Assembly (NCBI GenBank): GCA_021463315.1
Contig: JAJTXO010000124.1
Coordinates: 1 to 8,504 of the forward strand
Source of the DNA: Caldilineales bacterium
GTDB taxonomy: Bacteria > Chloroflexota > Anaerolineae > JAAEKA01
Direction of reading: 5' to 3'
Length of the DNA: 8,504 nucleotides
Shown here: in pieces, positions 1-6,149 of the stretch
Numbering within the stretch: position 1 is the first letter of the stretch
How the letters are laid out: the number at the start of each line of letters is the position of its first letter
Notes under the pieces: generated by a model
Told to the model about the DNA's origin: nothing
Seen by the model: only the letters and a program-made list of their open reading frames with translations
Databases searched by the model: none
Program-made: the position numbers and the translations under genes

Positions 1-470
1 GGTCAGTCCTGCACGCCAAAGGACTGACCGTCCTGGTCAACCCGTAGACCAGCTCAACGCGTTGAGACGATCTTGGTGGCAGGACTCAGGACGGTCAGTC
101 CTGCACGCCAAAGGACTGACCGTCCTGGTCAACCAGCAGACCAGCTCAACGCGTTGGGACAATCTTGATCGCAGGACTCAGGACGGTCAGTCCTGCATGC
201 CAAAGGACTGACCGTCCTGGTCGACCAGCAGACCAGCTCAACGCGTTGAGACGATCTTGGTGGCAGGACTCAGGACGGTCAGTCCTGCATGCCAAAGGAC
301 TGACCGTCCTGGTCAACCGGCAGACCAGCTCAACGCGTTGGGACAATCTTGATGGCTGGACTCAGGACGGTCAGTCCTGCACGCCAAAGGACTGACCGTC
401 CTGGTCAACCCGTAGACCAGCTCAACGCGTTGGGACGATCTTGGTCGCTGGATTCAGGACGGTCAGTCCT
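1..470. repeat. 92-bp tandem repeat array with strong inverted repeats (5 units plus 10 bp)
   Basis: Units start at 1, 93, 185, 277 and 369, and a sixth copy is cut off after 10 bp at 461-470. The period is exactly 92 bp, and copies differ at only a few positions. The array runs off the left edge of the window, so its full length is unknown. Each unit boundary carries a perfect 15-bp inverted repeat, CAGGACGGTCAGTCC and GGACTGACCGTCCTG, with an 11-nt loop (for example arms 87-101 and 113-127). Next comes a smaller inverted repeat, CTGGTC / GACCAG, and then the palindrome CTCAACGCGTTGAG. That palindrome is perfect in units 1 and 3 and is changed to CTCAACGCGTTGGG in units 2, 4 and 5. There are no unique spacers, so this is not CRISPR. 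I see no convincing gene in this stretch. Open frames here are products of the repeat. Confidence 0.95.
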
Positions 471-480
471 CTGTCCTCTC

Positions 481-485
481 AGGAG
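481..485 (+). promoter_or_regulatory. Shine-Dalgarno site deciding the GH130 start
   Basis: AGGAG lies 6 nt ahead of the ATG at 492. It supports that start over the in-frame upstream TTG at 441, which lies inside the 92-bp repeat and would add a repeat-coded leader. The preceding TCCT (474-477) could pair with AGGA of this site through a 3-nt loop, but the stem is very short. Confidence 0.75.
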
Positions 486-491
486 ACAACT

Positions 492-1490
492 ATGACTCAA
501 ACAACCACCCTCATCAACAGCGCTCCGCTGCCCAATATCCCGTGGGAGGCGCGGCCGCAGGGTTCCTCGGCCGTGATCTGGCGCTCGGCGCGCAACCCGA
601 TCATCCCCCACGACCTGATTCCTTCGTCCAACAGCATCTTCAACAGCGCGGTCGTGCCCTATCAGGGCGCGTTTGCCGGCGTCTTTCGCTGCGACAACAC
701 CGCGCGCGCTATGCAACTGCACGCCGGCCGCAGCACCGACGGCGTCCACTGGACCATCGACAACCAGCGCATCCAGTGGCAGCCGGCCAACGGACAGGTG
801 GCCGAGATCAACGCCTTCCAGTACGGCTATGATCCGAGGGTGGTTTGGATCGAGGACCGCTACTACGTCACCTGGTGCAACGGCTACCACGGCCCCACCA
901 TCGGCGTGGGCTACACCTACGACTTCGAGACTTTCACCCAGTTGGAGAACGCCTTCCTGCCCTTCAACCGCAACGGCGTGCTCTTTCCGCGCAAGATCGG
1001 CGGGCGCTATGCCATGCTCAGCCGGCCCAGCGACAACGGCCACACCCCCTTTGGCGACATCACCTACAGCGAGAGCCCTGACATGCAGTTTTGGGGCCGC
1101 CATCGCTACGTCATGGGCGCGGCCGGCGGCTGGCAGAGCACCAAGATCGGCGCGGGGCCGATCCCTATCGAGACCAGCGAGGGGTGGCTGTTGATCTACC
1201 ACGGCGTGCTGACCTCGTGCAACGGCTTCGTCTACAGCTTCGGCGCGGCGCTGCTGGATATCGACCAGCCGTGGCGGGTGATAGCGCGCGGCGAGCCCTA
1301 TCTGCTGGCCCCGCAGGCGCCCTACGAGCGCACCGGCGACGTGCCCAACGTGGCCTTCCCCTGCGCGGCGCTGGTGGATGGCGCCAGCGGCCGCCTGGCT
1401 ATCTACTACGGCGCGGCGGACACCGTGACCTGCCTGGCCTTCGCCTACGTGGACGAGATCGTCGACTTCGTCAAGGCCAACGCGATGTAG
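492..1490 (+). CDS. GH130 family beta-mannoside phosphorylase
   Basis: A 332-residue cytoplasmic protein with no signal peptide, matching GH130 in length and in its five-bladed propeller pattern. Known members phosphorolyse beta-mannosides (mannosyl-glucose, mannosyl-GlcNAc or mannobiose) to mannose 1-phosphate; a few are hydrolases. Visible family motifs are NPII at 35-38, YDPRVVW at 113-119 with the likely catalytic Asp114, and RNG at 160-162. Further on are SRPSD at 177-181, the block from Lys218 (KIGAGPIPI) to YHG at 236-238, and GDVPNV at 282-287. Arg160, Asn161, Arg178, Lys218 and His237 correspond to the phosphate-binding set reported for GH130 phosphorylases, which favours phosphorolysis over hydrolysis (inference from remembered motifs, not an alignment). 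The GH-A lipoprotein gene follows after 89 nt, suggesting a shared glycan pathway. The exact substrate cannot be read from sequence. Confidence 0.88.
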   Translation: MTQTTTLINSAPLPNIPWEARPQGSSAVIWRSARNPIIPHDLIPSSNSIFNSAVVPYQGAFAGVFRCDNTARAMQLHAGRSTDGVHWTIDNQRIQWQPANGQVAEINAFQYGYDPRVVWIEDRYYVTWCNGYHGPTIGVGYTYDFETFTQLENAFLPFNRNGVLFPRKIGGRYAMLSRPSDNGHTPFGDITYSESPDMQFWGRHRYVMGAAGGWQSTKIGAGPIPIETSEGWLLIYHGVLTSCNGFVYSFGAALLDIDQPWRVIARGEPYLLAPQAPYERTGDVPNVAFPCAALVDGASGRLAIYYGAADTVTCLAFAYVDEIVDFVKANAM

Positions 1491-1510
1491 GACGATCTTC
1501 CCGATCGTCC
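1490..1510 (+). terminator. Hairpin at the GH130 stop codon (weak terminator or processing signal)
   Basis: Perfect 8-bp arms, GGACGATC (1490-1497) and GATCGTCC (1503-1510), enclose a 5-nt loop and begin at the last base of the TAG stop. No T-run follows, so it does not meet the usual intrinsic terminator pattern. It may instead attenuate transcription or protect the mRNA end ahead of the next gene. Its first 10 nt, GGACGATCTT, also occur in unit 5 of the upstream 92-bp array (433-442). Confidence 0.4.
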
Positions 1511-1579
1511 GCTCCCTGGCTGCTGGGGCCGGTTGCCAGCCGTGCCCGCCACCGGCCGATAGCAAGAACGGAAAGCTCC

Positions 1580-2962
1580 ATGCAACGCACGCGCCTCTTG
1601 TTGATCATCGGATTGTTGGTACTGGCCGCCTGTTCTCCACCGGCCGCGCCGCAGCCGCCGGCCGGTGACACGCCGGCCGCCGTCGAACCGACCGCGGCGG
1701 TTGAGCCAGTCGCCGCGACGGCCACTGCGCTGCCTGCGCCCGCTCCCGGCGCGCTGCTGGTCGATCCATCCATCGACCTGGGGCCGATCAGCCTCTACAT
1801 CTACGGAACCAACTACGGCCCCAGGCTGGCGGTGCCGATAGAGATGATGCCAGAGGTGATCGATTCCCGCTTCACCACGCTGCGCTGGCCGGGCGGCGAC
1901 TGGACCGACACGGTGGACATGAGCACCTTCCAACTGGACCAATTCGTCTGGTTCTACGAGCAGTTGGGGGCGCTGCCCACCATCAGCGCGCGGCTGTTCG
2001 GCGGCAAGCCGGAGGCCGCGGCCGAGCAGGTGCGCTATGCCAATCTGGAGAAGGACTACGGCGTCGAGTACTGGAGCATCGGCAACGAGCCGACGCTGTA
2101 CGAAGAACAGTACAACGAGAGCTACGACACCGAGCGCTTCAACCGCGAGTGGCGCGCCATCGCCGAGGCCATGAAGGCGGTCGATCCCAGCATCAAGCTG
2201 ATGGGGCCGGAGCTGCACCAGTGGAACAGCGATCTGGCCACGACGCTCAAGGACTCGGCCGGGCGCGACTGGATGATCGAGTTCCTGAAGGCCAACGGCG
2301 ACCTGGTGGATGTGGTGACGGTGCACCGCTATCCTATGTACAGCGAGCGGGGCGACCCGATCACCTTCGACGAGCTGCGCGCCAACACCGAGGTCTGGGA
2401 CGACGAGATCCGCTACCTGCGCGAGCTGATCCAGGAATACACCGGCCGCGACCTGCCCATCGCCATTACCGAGATCAACTCCTCGCCCACCAGCGTTTCC
2501 GGCCAGCCAGCCAGCCCCGATTCCTTCTTCAACGCGATCTGGTACGCCGATGTGCTGGGCCGGCTGATGACCGGGGACGTGTGGATGGTGAACCTGTGGA
2601 ACATCTCGCAGCGCAGCACCGGGCTGGGGCTGATCGATGGCTTCGAGATGCGCCCTACCATGTACACCTTCCGCATGGTCAAGCAGTTCGGCGACCAGCA
2701 GGTCCATGCCGCGTCGGGCGCGCAGGATGTGACGGTCTACGCGGCGCTGCGCGACGATGGCACGCTGACGGTGATGATGATCAACCTGGGCGATGAGGAG
2801 CAGACGGTGACGCTGGAGATCGCGGGCCAGACGCCGGCCGAGGCTGAGGTGTGGCTGCTGGACGCGGAACACAACGCCGAGAACCTGGGAGTGCAGCCCT
2901 GGCCAGCCGGTGGGCAGGTGATGCTGCCGGGACAGTCGGTGACGTTGTTCGTGGTGCGGTAG
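1580..2962 (+). CDS. Lipoprotein glycoside hydrolase, clan GH-A (GH51/GH44/GH39-like)
   Basis: A 460-residue predicted lipoprotein. A basic start and hydrophobic stretch lead to lipobox L15-A-A-C18, followed by a Pro/Ala/Thr-rich tether to about residue 57. The catalytic (beta/alpha)8 domain carries RWPGGDW at 102-108 and YWSIGNEP, where Glu170 is the likely acid/base. It also has VHRYP and AITEIN, where Glu298 is the likely nucleophile. This is the two-glutamate layout of retaining clan GH-A enzymes. From about residue 372 a beta-rich C-terminal domain fits the sandwich seen in GH39, GH44 and GH51. I cannot settle the family: an arabinofuranosidase-like, endoglucanase-like or new subfamily are all possible. 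It should sit on the outer face of the membrane and release oligosaccharides. It follows the GH130 gene by 89 nt with a weak GGAAAG site at 1570-1575, so co-transcription is plausible. The longer frame starting at 1091 overlaps GH130 and is rejected. Confidence 0.82.
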   Translation: MQRTRLLLIIGLLVLAACSPPAAPQPPAGDTPAAVEPTAAVEPVAATATALPAPAPGALLVDPSIDLGPISLYIYGTNYGPRLAVPIEMMPEVIDSRFTTLRWPGGDWTDTVDMSTFQLDQFVWFYEQLGALPTISARLFGGKPEAAAEQVRYANLEKDYGVEYWSIGNEPTLYEEQYNESYDTERFNREWRAIAEAMKAVDPSIKLMGPELHQWNSDLATTLKDSAGRDWMIEFLKANGDLVDVVTVHRYPMYSERGDPITFDELRANTEVWDDEIRYLRELIQEYTGRDLPIAITEINSSPTSVSGQPASPDSFFNAIWYADVLGRLMTGDVWMVNLWNISQRSTGLGLIDGFEMRPTMYTFRMVKQFGDQQVHAASGAQDVTVYAALRDDGTLTVMMINLGDEEQTVTLEIAGQTPAEAEVWLLDAEHNAENLGVQPWPAGGQVMLPGQSVTLFVVR

Positions 2963-3011
2963 CCAAGCAGAAACAAAAGGCACTCGATTCCTGAGCTAGG
3001 TCATATTCAGA

Positions 3012-3077
3012 GGGGGGCAAATGTGTTATGCTGGGGCTGTTCTGGCGCGGCATCGCAAGTTGGGTTTTTGTCCCCCC
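3012..3077. repeat. G6/C6 inverted repeat in the 159-bp gap before the flavoprotein gene
   Basis: GGGGGGCAAA (3012-3021) can pair with TTTG-T-CCCCCC (3067-3077) with a single bulged T, enclosing about 45 nt. It lies in the otherwise featureless gap 2963-3121. A TGT-TATGCT sequence (3024-3032) between the arms resembles an extended -10 element, but I see no matching -35 box. If the region is transcribed from further upstream, this would be a leader structure. Its function is unknown. Confidence 0.4.
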
Positions 3078-3110
3078 ACATGGCCAATTCAGCGCGCCTT
3101 TGTCATCTCT

Positions 3111-3116
3111 GGAGAG
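3111..3116 (+). promoter_or_regulatory. Shine-Dalgarno site deciding the flavoprotein start
   Basis: GGAGAG lies 5 nt before the ATG at 3122. The encoded protein then opens directly with the FAD-binding strand MYDLIIIGGGPAG, as expected for the family. The in-frame GTG at 3023 would add 33 residues with no family match. Confidence 0.7.
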
Positions 3117-3121
3117 CGACT

Positions 3122-4057
3122 ATGTATGACCTGATCATCATCGGCGGCGGGCCGGCGGGACTGACCGCCACCGTATACGCCATTCACAAGCGACTGGAAA
3201 CGCTGCTGATCACGGAAGATCTGGGCGGCAAGGCTAACTACCGCATGCATATCCGTGGGCTGGAAAGCTATGAGACGATCAACGGCGAGGAGCTGGTGCG
3301 CAAGTTCCAGAACCAGGTGGAACAACTGGATTTTGCGCGCCTGATGGACAGGGCGCTGGCTGTGGAGGCGCTGCAAACCAACGATGGCCGCGAGATCTTC
3401 TGGGTGACCACCGAGAGCGGCGCGTCGTTCATGGCTCGTTCCCTGCTGGTGGCCACTGGCAGCCGTCCGCGCATGCTGGATGTGCCCGGCGAGCGCCGGC
3501 TGTTGGGCCTGGGCGTCAGCTATTCGGCCATCAGCCACGCGCCCCTCTTCTGGGGCAAGGATACGGCCGTGGTCGGCAGCGACGTCCTGGCCTTTCGTTC
3601 CGTCGCCGAGCTGGCGATGCTGGCCAACCGTGTCTATCTGGTGGCCAGTGATCCGCTGCCGCATCAATCGCCCTGGCTGGAGAAGCTGCGCAGCTTCGAC
3701 AACGTGACCATTCTGGAGGGCTTCACCGTCCGCAGCGTGGGCGGATCGCCTTACCTGGAGAGCATGACCGTCGCCGCGCCCGACGGCCAGCCGCAGGAGA
3801 TTCCCATCAGGGGGTTGTTCGTCGAGTTGGGCGTGACCCCCGAGGCGGAGCTGGTGCGAAGTCTGGTGGATCTCGACGCCATGGGGCGAATCAAGGTCAA
3901 CAGCCGCGGCGAAACCAGCCGGCCGGGCGTCTATGCCGCGGGCGATGTCACCAACAGCTACGCCGAGCAGGTGTTGATCGCCATCGGCGACGGCGCCAAA
4001 GCGGTGCTGTCGGCCTACGAGTATTTGCTGCGCGGCAGCCGGCGGAGCAACACGTAA
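3122..4057 (+). CDS. Thioredoxin reductase-fold FAD protein lacking the CxxC pair
   Basis: A 311-residue protein with the full-length, two-domain layout of low-molecular-weight thioredoxin reductases. The FAD dinucleotide motif is GGGPAG at 8-13, and the C-terminal FAD motif is AAGDVTNSYAEQ with Gly274-Asp275. The sequence GVSYSAISHAP aligns with the family motif GVSYCATCDGF. Both redox cysteines are therefore serines, Ser135 and Ser138, at about the same numbers as Cys135/Cys138 of E. coli TrxB. The NADPH loop, usually GGGxxA, reads VGSDVLA near 151-157. The HRRxxxR motif that holds the 2'-phosphate is absent (VASDPLPH instead). It therefore cannot run the classical dithiol reaction. It may be a different flavin reductase, as in the CxxC-free ferredoxin-NADP reductase branch, or a sensor. 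The TAA stop lies inside the first copy of the downstream repeat. There is no obvious operon partner. Confidence 0.85.
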   Translation: MYDLIIIGGGPAGLTATVYAIHKRLETLLITEDLGGKANYRMHIRGLESYETINGEELVRKFQNQVEQLDFARLMDRALAVEALQTNDGREIFWVTTESGASFMARSLLVATGSRPRMLDVPGERRLLGLGVSYSAISHAPLFWGKDTAVVGSDVLAFRSVAELAMLANRVYLVASDPLPHQSPWLEKLRSFDNVTILEGFTVRSVGGSPYLESMTVAAPDGQPQEIPIRGLFVELGVTPEAELVRSLVDLDAMGRIKVNSRGETSRPGVYAAGDVTNSYAEQVLIAIGDGAKAVLSAYEYLLRGSRRSNT

Positions 4058-4190
4058 CCCGGAATTGCGGGATGTGGTTCCTGGGAAGCGTAACGAGTAA
4101 CGAGTAATGCGTAACCCGGAATTGCGGGATGTGGTTCCTGGGAAGCGTAGCGAGTAACGAGTAATGCGTAACCCGGAATCGCGGCATTTG
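4054..4190. repeat. 57-bp direct repeats carrying GTAANNN heptads (2 units plus partial)
   Basis: Units start at 4054 and 4111, with a partial third at 4168 that diverges after about 20 bp. Each full unit ends in a run of 7-base steps (GTAACGA, GTAACGA, GTAATGC), followed by GTAACCC of the next unit. Within the unit, CCCGGAA and TTCC-T-GGG can form a small hairpin. The first GTAA includes the TAA stop codon of the upstream flavoprotein gene. Nothing in 4058-4386 looks like a gene apart from these repeats and their inverted copies. The segment 4191-4247 is unique, and I see no clear promoter in it. Confidence 0.9.
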
Positions 4191-4247
4191 TCTCTCAGGT
4201 GCAAGTTCGGCGTAACAAGTTATTCATCCCTATAGCCACAGTACTCC

Positions 4248-4281
4248 ATTCCGGGTTACGAGTTACGTGTTACTCGTTACG
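4248..4281. repeat. Inverted copy 1 of the GTAA-heptad module
   Basis: This 34-nt stretch, starting ATTCCGGGTTACGAG, is the reverse complement of the module at 4089-4122 with four mismatches in the middle. In an RNA covering the gap, the two could pair as a long imperfect stem. Confidence 0.85.
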
Positions 4282-4311
4282 ACTCCCCATCCTCACACGC
4301 GCATCGCCCCC

Positions 4312-4344
4312 TTCCGGGTTACGAGTTACTCGTTACTCGTTACG
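4312..4344. repeat. Inverted copy 2 of the GTAA-heptad module
   Basis: A second reverse-complement copy (TTCCGGGTTACGAGTTACTC and onward). It ends 32 nt before the Shine-Dalgarno (GGAG, 4377-4380) of folD. It keeps the 7-base step and matches the direct copies at 4089-4122 and 4146-4179. Confidence 0.85.
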
Positions 4345-4386
4345 ACAAAACATATCAACACACACCCCCACTCACTGGAGATCAAA

Positions 4387-5262
4387 ATGACCGCAACACT
4401 GATCGATGGCTCCGCCATCGCCGCCGACATCCGCGCTGAGATCAAGGCGCGCGTCGATGAATTGTTCGCCGCTTCTGGCCGCCGGCCAGGGCTAGCCACG
4501 GTTTTGGTGGGCGAAGATCCCGCCTCGCAGGCCTACGTCCGCATGAAGGGCAAGAACAGCGTCGAGGTGGGCATGGAGAGCTTCAGCTACAAGCTCCCGG
4601 CCACCGCCTCGCAGGAGGAAGTGGAAGGGCTGGTGGCTGATCTGAATGCCAACCCGGCTGTCAACGGCATCCTGGTGCAACTGCCGCTGCCCAAGCATCT
4701 CAACGAAGAGGCGATCCTGGGCGCGATCAGCCTGGAGAAGGATGTGGACGGCTTCCATCCAGTCAACATCGGCCGGCTGGTGATGAAGGGCCGCCAGCCG
4801 CTCTTCATCCCTTGCACCCCCAAGGGCTGTCTGGAGCTGCTGCGCCGCACCGGCGTCAAGCTGGAGGGGGCCAACGCGGTGGTGCTGGGCCGCAGCAACA
4901 TCGTGGGCATGCCGGTGGCCGCGCTGCTCTTGCACGCCAACGCCACCGTCACCACCTGCCACTCGCGCAGCAAGGATCTGCCCGGCATCTGCCGCGGGGC
5001 CGATGTGCTGGTGGCAGCCGTGGGCCGGGCTGAGATGGTCAAGGCCGACTGGGTCAAGCCGGGCGCAGTGGTGATCGATGTGGGCGTCAACCGGGTCGAC
5101 GACGCCACGCGCAAGAGTGGCTATCGCCTGGTGGGCGACGTGGCCTTCGACGAGGTCAAGGAGGTCGCCGGCGCGATCACCCCTGTCCCCGGCGGCGTGG
5201 GACCGATGACCATTGCCATGCTGCTGCAAAACACGCTGGACGGGTTCGAGCGGACTGTCTAG
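4387..5262 (+). CDS. folD: Methylenetetrahydrofolate dehydrogenase / methenyltetrahydrofolate cyclohydrolase
   Basis: A 291-residue protein of normal FolD length. It catalyses NAD(P)+-dependent oxidation of 5,10-methylene-THF and hydrolysis of 5,10-methenyl-THF to 10-formyl-THF in the cytoplasm. Family signatures are all present. YVRMK gives the catalytic Lys54 after Tyr50. QLPLP is followed by DVDG with Asp121. PCTPKG precedes the nucleotide-binding loop GRSNIVGMP at 168-176. DVGVNR and the C-terminal PGGVGPMT at 268-275 complete the set. The start at 4387 is supported by GGAG at 4377-4380 with 6-nt spacing. A longer in-frame start at 4267 would translate the GTAA repeats and is rejected. 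It is the first gene of an apparent operon, with the fumarase alpha gene starting 17 nt after its stop. Its 5' untranslated region must consist largely of the heptad repeats unless a promoter lies between 4345 and 4376. Confidence 0.96.
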   Translation: MTATLIDGSAIAADIRAEIKARVDELFAASGRRPGLATVLVGEDPASQAYVRMKGKNSVEVGMESFSYKLPATASQEEVEGLVADLNANPAVNGILVQLPLPKHLNEEAILGAISLEKDVDGFHPVNIGRLVMKGRQPLFIPCTPKGCLELLRRTGVKLEGANAVVLGRSNIVGMPVAALLLHANATVTTCHSRSKDLPGICRGADVLVAAVGRAEMVKADWVKPGAVVIDVGVNRVDDATRKSGYRLVGDVAFDEVKEVAGAITPVPGGVGPMTIAMLLQNTLDGFERTV

Positions 5263-5279
5263 CGGAGCTTGGAGGAACT

Positions 5280-6149
5280 ATGCAAGATCTAACCGAAGCC
5301 TTTGTCGAGCTGATCCGCCGCACTTCTACGGATTTGCCGGCGGATATGGAGAATGCGCTGCGCGCGGCGCGGGAGAGCGAGGCGGCCGGCTCGGCCGCGC
5401 AGGGCGCGCTGGATACCATGCTGGTCAACCAGGACATGTCGCGGCGGCTGTCGCGGCCCATCTGCCAGGACACCGGCACGCCGATCTTCGAGGTGCATTA
5501 CCCCGTGGGTTGGTCGACCCGCCAGCTGGCCAGCCAGATCAAGCAGGCTGTGACCATCGCCACCGACAAATCCTACCTGCGGCCCAACGCGGTGGACGCC
5601 ATCAGCGGCGACAACAGCGGCGACAACAGCGGCGTCGAGTTCCCCACCATCCACTTCCACGAGTGGGACGAGGACGCGGTGCGGGTGGATCTGATGCTCA
5701 AGGGGGGCGGCTGCGAGAACGTCGGTGCGCAGTATTCCCTGCCCAGCGCGCCGCTCAAGGCCGGCCGCGACCTGGAAGGGGTGCGCCGGGCCGCGCTGGA
5801 TGCGGTGGTCAAGGCCCAGGGCCAGGGCTGCGCGCCGGGCGTGCTGGGCATCGCCGTGGGCGGCGACCGGGGCGCGTCCTATGCTTTCAGCAAGCAGCAG
5901 CTTTTCCGGCCGCTGGGCGACCGCAACCCCGACCCGGAGCTGGCCGCGTTGGAAGAGACCATCAAGGCGCAGGCCAACGAGCTGGGCATCGGACCGATGG
6001 GCTTCGGCGGTCAGACCACGGTGCTGGATGTGCAGATGGACACCATGCACCGCCTGCCGGCCAGCTTCTTCGTCTCAGTCAGCTACATGTGCTGGGCCAA
6101 CCGCCGGCGCAGCATGACCGTGCGCGGCGAGGAGGTGACCTACTCATGA
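5280..6149 (+). CDS. Class I (Fe-S) fumarate hydratase, alpha subunit
   Basis: A 289-residue subunit equivalent to the N-terminal part of single-chain class I fumarases and to TtdA of L-tartrate dehydratase. With the beta subunit it interconverts fumarate and malate. Three well-spaced cysteines lie in family motifs and should ligate the [4Fe-4S] cluster: Cys62 in RPICQDTGTP, Cys145 in GGGCEN and Cys184 in GQGCAPG. The RPNAVD...NSGDNSG segment and GIAVGGDRG are also typical. GGAGG at 5271-5275 precedes the ATG. The stop overlaps the beta subunit start in an ATGA, indicating translational coupling. Fumarase is preferred over tartrate dehydratase because it is the commoner function of this pair, but sequence alone does not separate them. 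The cluster type implies oxygen sensitivity. Confidence 0.92.
   Translation: MQDLTEAFVELIRRTSTDLPADMENALRAARESEAAGSAAQGALDTMLVNQDMSRRLSRPICQDTGTPIFEVHYPVGWSTRQLASQIKQAVTIATDKSYLRPNAVDAISGDNSGDNSGVEFPTIHFHEWDEDAVRVDLMLKGGGCENVGAQYSLPSAPLKAGRDLEGVRRAALDAVVKAQGQGCAPGVLGIAVGGDRGASYAFSKQQLFRPLGDRNPDPELAALEETIKAQANELGIGPMGFGGQTTVLDVQMDTMHRLPASFFVSVSYMCWANRRRSMTVRGEEVTYS
6130..6138 (+). promoter_or_regulatory. Internal Shine-Dalgarno for the fumarase beta subunit
   Basis: AGGAGGTGA lies inside the last codons of the alpha subunit gene, 7 nt before the ATG at 6146. It is a near-perfect match to the anti-SD and the strongest ribosome site in the window, consistent with equal production of the two subunits. 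Confidence 0.75.

Noticed and set aside
1..470. Possible CRISPR array
   Set aside because: The whole 92-bp period is conserved, with no unique spacers, and no cas gene is nearby. The same reasoning applies to 7192-7803.
1445..2983. Long minus-strand open frame (512 codons), and similar ones at 405-1565 and 3089-4204
   Set aside because: They lie opposite genes with clear family motifs. High GC at third codon positions creates long antisense frames, and the 3089-4204 frame also translates the GTAA repeats.
3024..3032. Extended -10 promoter TGT-TATGCT before the flavoprotein gene
   Set aside because: No acceptable -35 box lies at the right distance, so it is mentioned only within the inverted-repeat entry.
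3023..3121. N-terminal extension of the flavoprotein from a GTG
   Set aside because: It adds non-homologous residues ahead of a normal FAD-binding start. GGAGAG at 3111-3116 supports 3122.
4267..4386. Upstream in-frame extension of folD
   Set aside because: It encodes heptad-repeat peptide, has no family match, and lacks a ribosome site, whereas GGAG precedes the ATG at 4387.
5602..5634. 12-bp tandem duplication (AGCGGCGACAAC) inside the fumarase alpha gene
   Set aside because: The resulting SGDNSGDNSG matches the usual N-S-G-D-N-x-G segment of the family, so it is probably ordinary coding sequence rather than an insertion.
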